A DNA stretch of 64,000 bases from a virus, in IMG/VR virus record IMGVR_UViG_3300009506_003033, positions 1 through 64,000 of that record; one strand, 5' to 3'. The notes below the pieces were generated by a model that saw nothing but the letters and a program-made list of their open reading frames with translations, did no database searches and was not told where the DNA came from. Positions 55,308 to 61,735 of this stretch are shown one piece after another. The position numbers and the translations under genes are program-made. Each line of letters begins with the position of its first letter. Positions within the stretch are counted from its first letter, which is position 1.

Positions 55308-55649
55308 ATGAAGAAAGAGATACTGACTGATAAGGACATAGGACGCACATATTATAGGGCACCACATCTGTATCGATCTTCTCCAAGTGAATTGATGATA
55401 GCAACGCGGGCTATGGTAGTAGTTAAGGGTTCGGAGGGGCGTTTGTTTCTTGTACCACTTTATTGTCCCACCAGGAGCGACGAGCATGGCGATCCTATAG
55501 TTGATCTGTATGAATTAGAGGAGATAGATCTATATGATACCATTGAAGAGGCGATGGAAAATGGAATTGACTCAACAAGAAACCGAATAGCATCGATGAT
55601 GACGGCGATACGAGAAGTGGAGACGTGGCTGGAGCAGCGGCCGAAATGA
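55308..55649 (+). CDS. Hypothetical protein
   Basis: A 113-residue product with AGGAG upstream. RAMVVVKGSEGRLFLVPLYC is a beta hairpin; the C-terminal half is helical. Between terminase and portal, where small structural accessory proteins occur. Function unknown. Confidence 0.6.
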   Translation: MKKEILTDKDIGRTYYRAPHLYRSSPSELMIATRAMVVVKGSEGRLFLVPLYCPTRSDEHGDPIVDLYELEEIDLYDTIEEAMENGIDSTRNRIASMMTAIREVETWLEQRPK

Positions 55650-55828
55650 ACGACGGAGAAGACGAAAATCTGAACGATCGAAGCGAAGCCTATCAGTTGG
55701 CTCTAGAGGAATACTACGAGCGACAGCGCGAGATGCGGGAGGACTGGGAATACGAGGAGGAACTGCGGAAGAAGCGGCCTGATGGGCCTTGGGCGGATTT
55801 GATGCGGCGAGTGGGGAGGTTGATATAG
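55646..55828 (+). CDS. Small acidic/basic helical protein
   Basis: A 60-residue product in ATGA overlap. ALEEYYERQREMREDWEYEEELRKKR is one long charged helix. Function unknown. Confidence 0.6.
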   Translation: MNDGEDENLNDRSEAYQLALEEYYERQREMREDWEYEEELRKKRPDGPWADLMRRVGRLI

Positions 55829-55848
55829 CAATAAAAGGGAGCGAAAAG

Positions 55849-56397
55849 ATGACTGAACAGAAAATATCGAAGGTAGAACTAGATGTACTAGCGATCAAGG
55901 CCGATATCGCAGCATTGCGAGATTTCGTTGAGAATTTGGAGGGATACAAGGAATGGAATAAGCGCACGGCTCATCTATCATCAGTAATTGAGAAATTGAC
56001 GGTACAACTTAACAAAGATACGGCCCTCAAGTCGTTATCTACCGCTGTGTTAATGATGAACGATGAACTTTCGACGTTTCGTACCAGCTATCAGTCTGCA
56101 TTCAAAGAATTCAGAAAGACATACAAAGATATGTCGGAAGAAGACAGATTACCGTCCGCAAAGCAATTGCGGCACATGGTGAGCAATGGTGGAATAGAAG
56201 AGATTGAAGAAACGATGACTAGACTGCGAAAGGAATTGATTAGCCTAGAAACAATCTATGTACTGGCAAAAATGCCTTGGTTGGTAAACGGGAGCGAGAA
56301 AGAAGAAAGCGAAAATGCCACGGAAAACAAAACAAGCCGATCCCGTACTAAACATCAATCGCGAAAGCATGCCGGAATCACAGCGCACGGCGACTGA
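55849..56397 (+). CDS. Coiled-coil protein before the portal
   Basis: A 182-residue product with AAAGGGAG upstream, coiled coil for most of its length (KVELDVLAIKADIAALRDFVENLEG; TMTRLRKELISLETIY). The last 28 residues overlap the portal start in another frame and look like filler (basic, polar). Might be a structural accessory protein. Confidence 0.6.
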   Translation: MTEQKISKVELDVLAIKADIAALRDFVENLEGYKEWNKRTAHLSSVIEKLTVQLNKDTALKSLSTAVLMMNDELSTFRTSYQSAFKEFRKTYKDMSEEDRLPSAKQLRHMVSNGGIEEIEETMTRLRKELISLETIYVLAKMPWLVNGSEKEESENATENKTSRSRTKHQSRKHAGITAHGD

Positions 56398-58339
56398 ATC
56401 CAACAACGGTAACGGATTCAGTCGCAGTTTGTTGAGAGACATGGTGGATAATGCCATGCTCGCACGCAGCGAATTGATGGAGCGGTATTTTGATCCTCGC
56501 CGCAACCTCAACGACGAATGCGGATATCCCGAGACGAGGAAGATACAGGGGGACGACTACAGGGATCTTTACGATCGGGATCCGATAGCCGCCCGTGTGG
56601 TCGAGATATTGCCCTATGAGAGCTGGATGCTAGATCCATCTGTCATTGAAGATGAAGACGTGGAAACAATCACCAAGTTCGAGGGAGCCTTCTACGAACT
56701 GCCCAAGAGTCTTGAGGGCGAAGAAAGTTGGTACGAGGATGAACAAGAGAACAGCATTTGGAGCTATCTGCTACGGGCGGACATTCTGAGTCGAATCGGG
56801 TGGTACGGGACGCTGCTGCTGGGAATTGACGACGGGAAGCCTCTTTCGGAGCCGGCAGAATCAAAGAAAGATCAACGACTCATCTATCTGCGTCCGTTTG
56901 ACTCCACGATGTCCGTAGTCAGTCGCTGGGAGACTGATTCTGACAGTTCGCGGTTCGGCTGGCCTGCGGAATACAGCATTACTTTCGTCGACACGAACAA
57001 TGCGGCACCGTACGGACTTGGAGTCAAGAACATCACCGAGCAAGTTCACTGGAGCAGAGTCATTCACATCTGCAATAAGAGTGCGTCGAGTAACGTCGTG
57101 CACACACCGCCATTGCAGCACGTGCTCAACAGGGTACTCGATCTCCGGAAGTTGTACGCTGGCAGTGCGGAGATGTACTGGAGAGGTGCATTTCCGGGCA
57201 TCAGCTTTGAAGTCGCGCCGCAACTCTTGGAAAAAGGTGTCGGCATAGGAAGCACGCGCAGGGCCGCCATACGATCCGAGATTGAGAACTACATGAACGG
57301 GCTACAACGGTATCTGACGGCCACTGGACTGACTGCGAAGAGTCTGCCCACACAGGTTGTTGATCCGTCGCCGCAAATCGAAGTGCAACTGACGGCCATC
57401 TGTATCCTACTGGACATCCCCAAGCGAATATTCATGGGGAGCGAGCGTGGCGAACTGTCATCGAGCCAGGACGCGGTGGACTGGCTGCGAAACCTGAATA
57501 GTCGACAGCGGAGGCATAACACGCCAAACTTAATAGTGCCATTTGTGAACCGATGTATAAGTCTTGGCATTTTACCGAAGCCGAAAAGCTACAAGGTGAC
57601 ATGGCCGGACATGTTGAACCTGAGCCCAGAGCAAAGGGCAACCATTGCCGAGAAACGCATCAAAACGATGGCGGCGTATGTTGGTGGCAACGTCGAAGCG
57701 ATCATGTCTCCAATAGATTTGTACACGCGGGAACTGGATTACGACAGCAGTGAAGCCGAGCAGATACTTGATTCTGTCGAAGGGCAAGAATTTAATGAGT
57801 CAATGCCACCGCAAGCTGAAGAAGTGATACTCGAGGAGATGTTGCAGCAAGCCGACGAGGCACTGAATCAAATCGGTAGTGGACCTATCAGCGGGCAACC
57901 AATAGGTGGTGAAGGTGAGGGAGCGTCTACGTCTTCTGATCTTGATATTGATCTATTAAGGCAGATATTAGGAGAATTGAGACGCAGAGTGGGACTGGCG
58001 ACGATTGGATACATTGACAATCAGTTACTTTTCAATATTTCTACTAGAGATTTATTGATGGGAATCCTTGGAGAACTGAGGAAACTGAGGGGGGAGAAGA
58101 CGCTGGGATACCGCGAAGAAGATTTCGGCGGATCGTTGTTGGATGAGACTGTTTCTGATTTTCGTGAATGGCTGGATACTGCCAAACGCATCAACGTACG
58201 AACTGGTGAAACTATTGTATCGAAGGGCGCGAAATCGGTAGATACAATGTCCAGTTTGGCGACTATTTCAACGGCTGCCAGCATAAAAGATAAAAATCCG
58301 ACTGCGGGCTTGAATATAAGAGAGAAGCAAGAATGGTGA
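56315..58339 (+). CDS. Portal protein (DUF1073-like) with C-terminal extension
   Basis: A 674-residue protein. YRDLYDRDPIAARVVEILPYESW, ILSRIGWYGTLLLGIDDG, EQVHWSRVIHIC and FMGSERGELSSSQDAVDWL (residues about 375-393) are portal family blocks. A typical DUF1073 portal ends near 540. Here a low-complexity linker (GSGPISGQPIGGEGEGASTSS) is followed by about 125 extra residues with two LGELR repeats. The portal forms the dodecameric DNA gate for the terminase. Confidence 0.85.
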   Translation: MPRKTKQADPVLNINRESMPESQRTATESNNGNGFSRSLLRDMVDNAMLARSELMERYFDPRRNLNDECGYPETRKIQGDDYRDLYDRDPIAARVVEILPYESWMLDPSVIEDEDVETITKFEGAFYELPKSLEGEESWYEDEQENSIWSYLLRADILSRIGWYGTLLLGIDDGKPLSEPAESKKDQRLIYLRPFDSTMSVVSRWETDSDSSRFGWPAEYSITFVDTNNAAPYGLGVKNITEQVHWSRVIHICNKSASSNVVHTPPLQHVLNRVLDLRKLYAGSAEMYWRGAFPGISFEVAPQLLEKGVGIGSTRRAAIRSEIENYMNGLQRYLTATGLTAKSLPTQVVDPSPQIEVQLTAICILLDIPKRIFMGSERGELSSSQDAVDWLRNLNSRQRRHNTPNLIVPFVNRCISLGILPKPKSYKVTWPDMLNLSPEQRATIAEKRIKTMAAYVGGNVEAIMSPIDLYTRELDYDSSEAEQILDSVEGQEFNESMPPQAEEVILEEMLQQADEALNQIGSGPISGQPIGGEGEGASTSSDLDIDLLRQILGELRRRVGLATIGYIDNQLLFNISTRDLLMGILGELRKLRGEKTLGYREEDFGGSLLDETVSDFREWLDTAKRINVRTGETIVSKGAKSVDTMSSLATISTAASIKDKNPTAGLNIREKQEW

Positions 58340-59832
58340 AATATCTGACTGCGGTTCTATTGATGGTGCTGTTTTTGACATCGGCAGCTGCACAAGTGTA
58401 TGTCGATCGAGTGATGCAGAGTACGGCAATCACTGGCACTGGCACTTATAGCTTGTCCGGTACCAATGTCGGATATAAGACATTCGTCGATGGTGTCGGG
58501 AGCGGCAATCAATGTCCCTATTGTGCCGTCATGGGGAATGATTGGGAAGTCGGTATTGGAACAGTGATAGATGCAGCTACTGATACGTTATCGAGGGATA
58601 CTATTCTGGCATCAACGAATGGCGGAGCTGCTGTGGATTGGACTGGTGGAACGAAAACGATCTTTGTGACGATGCCGGCTGCGTTTGGTAATGTTGGATT
58701 TGTGACAACATCTCTTTCAAGTGCCATCAGTAACGAAAGATTATTAACCGGAAGCGCCAATGAGATCACCGTCACCGACGGCGGGGCAGGCAATAACGTT
58801 ACGCTGTCGCTTCCCAGTGGAGTCAACCTCGGAGACGCTTCTTATCTCGCAACGGACGAGGTGCGGGCGTATGATAATGCGGGTCTCAAACTGTACGAAG
58901 ATGAAGGAAGCGGTATCTTTGTACAGGATTCAACAGGCTTCATTGGCATCGGGACGACGGCGCCGAACACTTTATTAGATGTTAATACTAGTTCACAGGG
59001 TCAAGGGGTAATCGCCGGAAATATGTTTATAGGAGTTTGGAATGCGAACTCTGATTATGCTGTAGTATCTCACAAGAATTTTAGAACTACAAATGCAAGC
59101 ACGAAATATGCTTTCATCCAAAGAGATAACGGAGAGACTTATTTTAATTCTCCAACGGTTTTGCACTTTAATGGTAATGGAAACGGAAAGATGAATCTTT
59201 ACGTCTCTGGTGGTTTAGCTATTGGAGATATTTTTGATGATACTGACCCTGGAGCAGACAATGTAATAATAGAAGGCACCGTTGGCATCGGGACGACGGC
59301 GTCGAATAGTACAATGGAAATCAACGCCGCCACCGGAGGTACCCTGCGCCTGACGTACAACGACTCGAACGGCAGCGCCACGGATCACGCTGACTTGGCA
59401 ACGGATTCAAACGGCGGGCTGACTGTGACGACCACCGATGGCGACGGGGCGGCGGGGAATATTACGCTAACCCCAGACGGTAACACAGTTATTAGTATTG
59501 GTAATGTCACGCTGACCGATGGTGCGGTAGCAGCTGCACCGGAGACGGTGGCCACGCTCGGCGTTGGTGTAACAACGTTCGCGGTAGACTCGAATCTGTG
59601 TGTGATTACTGGGGACGGTGGCGGAAACACGGTGGCGACGATTACTGGTGGTGTGACCGGACAGATGCTCGTGCTATTGTTTACGGATGCCAATATCACG
59701 ATCACGGATACCGACGCACATACAGCCAACACAGTGGACTTGTCGGCGGCGTTCACGAGTGCGGACGATACAACGTTGACACTGGTATTTGATGGTACTT
59801 CGTGGTATGAGACATCGCGAAGTGCAAATTAG
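58333..59832 (+). CDS. Fibre-like protein with N-terminal signal sequence
   Basis: A 499-residue protein. Residues 1-20 (VKYLTAVLLMVLFLTSAAA) look like a Sec signal peptide, odd for a virion protein. Residues 21-120 match a common phage tail-fibre start (YVDRVMQS, DTLSRDTILASTNGGAAVDW). GIGTTAPN and GIGTTASN are fibre-type repeats, and the rest is Thr/Asp/Gly-rich beta. Likely a trimeric fibre or surface protein. Overlaps the portal gene by 7 nt. Confidence 0.7.
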   Translation: MVKYLTAVLLMVLFLTSAAAQVYVDRVMQSTAITGTGTYSLSGTNVGYKTFVDGVGSGNQCPYCAVMGNDWEVGIGTVIDAATDTLSRDTILASTNGGAAVDWTGGTKTIFVTMPAAFGNVGFVTTSLSSAISNERLLTGSANEITVTDGGAGNNVTLSLPSGVNLGDASYLATDEVRAYDNAGLKLYEDEGSGIFVQDSTGFIGIGTTAPNTLLDVNTSSQGQGVIAGNMFIGVWNANSDYAVVSHKNFRTTNASTKYAFIQRDNGETYFNSPTVLHFNGNGNGKMNLYVSGGLAIGDIFDDTDPGADNVIIEGTVGIGTTASNSTMEINAATGGTLRLTYNDSNGSATDHADLATDSNGGLTVTTTDGDGAAGNITLTPDGNTVISIGNVTLTDGAVAAAPETVATLGVGVTTFAVDSNLCVITGDGGGNTVATITGGVTGQMLVLLFTDANITITDTDAHTANTVDLSAAFTSADDTTLTLVFDGTSWYETSRSAN

Positions 59833-59841
59833 GAGATAGAA

Positions 59842-60315
59842 ATGAAACGACGTGAATTATTGACATCTTTGACCGCCGCCCCCTTGGCAGTATTGGTAGC
59901 CGGAGAGGCTTCATCTTCTGTAAACATTGGACCGCTCTTGGCCAGTCAAGCGGTCGGTGCACTCGAACTTGCCCGCCTGCGCATCGTTCTTGATCTGGTA
60001 AGAGATGGAATCGTAACTACGCCAGCAAACTACACGCAAGACAAGGTAGACTACCTCGACTTGGCAACGGTAAACAAGTACGTACTGCCGTTCTTGCGCG
60101 TCTGGAGCAAGTTCACGCAGGAACAGCTCGATGCGATGACCGTCGAGCAGCAGGCACTTGCCGTGATGGACCGGCTAAAGTGGTTCTTCCGATACGCCTA
60201 CGTCAGCGAGCAGTCTGACATGAAGACATCGCAGCAGACGGCGATTGATACGTCTACGGCGACGGCGAGGACAGATCTTGGCGAAGACGAGTTCTCTTTA
60301 CCAGAGCCAGAGTAG
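59842..60315 (+). CDS. Exported protein with Tat-like signal
   Basis: A 157-residue product. MKRRELLTSLTAAPLAVLVAG fits a twin-arginine signal (RR then hydrophobic, A-x-A-like end). The mature part is helical (LELARLRIVLDLVRDGIV; VLPFLRVWSKFTQEQLDAM). AGGAG upstream. Tat export of a phage-encoded protein would be unusual. Function unknown. Confidence 0.6.
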   Translation: MKRRELLTSLTAAPLAVLVAGEASSSVNIGPLLASQAVGALELARLRIVLDLVRDGIVTTPANYTQDKVDYLDLATVNKYVLPFLRVWSKFTQEQLDAMTVEQQALAVMDRLKWFFRYAYVSEQSDMKTSQQTAIDTSTATARTDLGEDEFSLPEPE

Positions 60316-60446
60316 CCGTGTGCAGTTCCTCTGTTGACGCTTTTTGATTAGTGCAACGATTGCCGAAGGAGGGCCGCAGATGGGCACGATGCGCAGATGG
60401 ATGGTCGCCGTCTGTGGCTTTGAATTTACTATCAGAAAGAGAAACC

Positions 60447-60857
60447 ATGAAAGATAAAATGCAATGTAATTTCGATACGATGACGATAGAAAGACTTCGT
60501 ATGGTATTAGAGCAGCAAGTGTCATTCAAGACGAACAGAATTTTAAATCTCCGCCCGATTGAACTGTTCAAACGCGAAGGCGATATACTCGTGATGCGAG
60601 TTGAAGCTGGGATTGCAGCACTTCCGGAGAAGACAGTATCCATACATAAACGATGGCCATCTAATTGGTTACAATCCCTCAAGGAACGATGGGCTCCTCG
60701 ATGGTGGAGAAATCGGTGGCCAGTACAGTATGAACGAATCGATGTTGAACAGAAAATATATAAGGCAGTTTGTCCGCATATTAGATTTGATGATGACTGC
60801 TATAAGTTTCTAGTCGAAAGAGAATGTTGCGGAATACTGGAAGAACAGTCTGGATGA
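60447..60857 (+). CDS. Hypothetical protein
   Basis: A 136-residue product starting at the ATG after AGAAACC. RMVLEQQVSFKTNRILNLRPIELFKREGDILVMRVEAGI shows an alpha/beta start, later a basic-aromatic stretch (RWAPRWWRNRWPVQYE) and a Cys-containing end. Not recognised. Confidence 0.5.
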   Translation: MKDKMQCNFDTMTIERLRMVLEQQVSFKTNRILNLRPIELFKREGDILVMRVEAGIAALPEKTVSIHKRWPSNWLQSLKERWAPRWWRNRWPVQYERIDVEQKIYKAVCPHIRFDDDCYKFLVERECCGILEEQSG

Positions 60858-60982
60858 AAACAAGAAGCCTGCTAAAGCGGGCCGTGCGATGGCTAATCTT
60901 GGTCCACTGGAGAATCGCACGGGTATATCCCCATGCATCTCCGGGCATTGTATCACACTAGCAGCGATAAAAAAGGGAAATT

Positions 60983-61735
60983 ATGATTACGTGGAAAATC
61001 ATCGGAGACACGCCGCAAGCTCCGGCCGTCATTGAAGGATATACGCTCGGCAATGTCATAGCAGAACGTTTCGCGATAGATTGGCAATTACCGCCAGCAC
61101 CAGAGCATCCGACATGGCAAGTGAAAATCGGAAATGTAGCTGTGAAAGCTGAAGGAAAGTCTTCAGACGGCATCGATGAACTGTTGAAGATAGAAGGCGT
61201 GGCGCATACAGATGTTACCGTGCTGTTTGACGGCACGCTCTATTCGTTTGCGAGGCGTATTCAGTTGCAGGCTAATTGTTCGGCTGTGATGATGGCTCCG
61301 AATGGAGTAGCACAGCCACTATCTCCGATTTCTTATTTCACTGTGCCATTAATATTGGAAGTCGTGCCTGGACCTGCTCGATCGAATCCGATCTGGTCAA
61401 GAGCAGTGGGTACTGAATTGCGAGAAGCTTTTCGCGGCATCAGAGCGCAGACTTTCGCCAATGCGCCACTTATTTTACGCTTTGGATCAGCTGAATGGAT
61501 TGCACCGATGACAGAAGCAGATATCAAATCAGTCAAAATAGAAGCGACGGACAAATGTGCCATCTGCAACCATTCACACGCCACGACTGATTTGTTGCCG
61601 GATGTCACTTGGATCCTTTTAGAGGACGGAAGCGGAATTGAGATGTGGCCGTCGAACTGTCAACCATACGAACGGTATCGTATAATCGTAGACAGGGGCA
61701 CCGCCAAAACCATCGTACACTTGCGGACGCAATGA
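60983..61735 (+). CDS. Hypothetical protein
   Basis: A 250-residue beta-rich product (WQVKIGNVAVKAEG, TVLFDGTLYSFARRIQLQ) with a late CAICNHSHATTD that may bind metal. Directly precedes the minor head gene by ATGA, so a structural role is possible. Bases 60858-60982 before it hold a CGTGCGAT/ATCGCACG hairpin but no gene. Confidence 0.55.
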   Translation: MITWKIIGDTPQAPAVIEGYTLGNVIAERFAIDWQLPPAPEHPTWQVKIGNVAVKAEGKSSDGIDELLKIEGVAHTDVTVLFDGTLYSFARRIQLQANCSAVMMAPNGVAQPLSPISYFTVPLILEVVPGPARSNPIWSRAVGTELREAFRGIRAQTFANAPLILRFGSAEWIAPMTEADIKSVKIEATDKCAICNHSHATTDLLPDVTWILLEDGSGIEMWPSNCQPYERYRIIVDRGTAKTIVHLRTQ

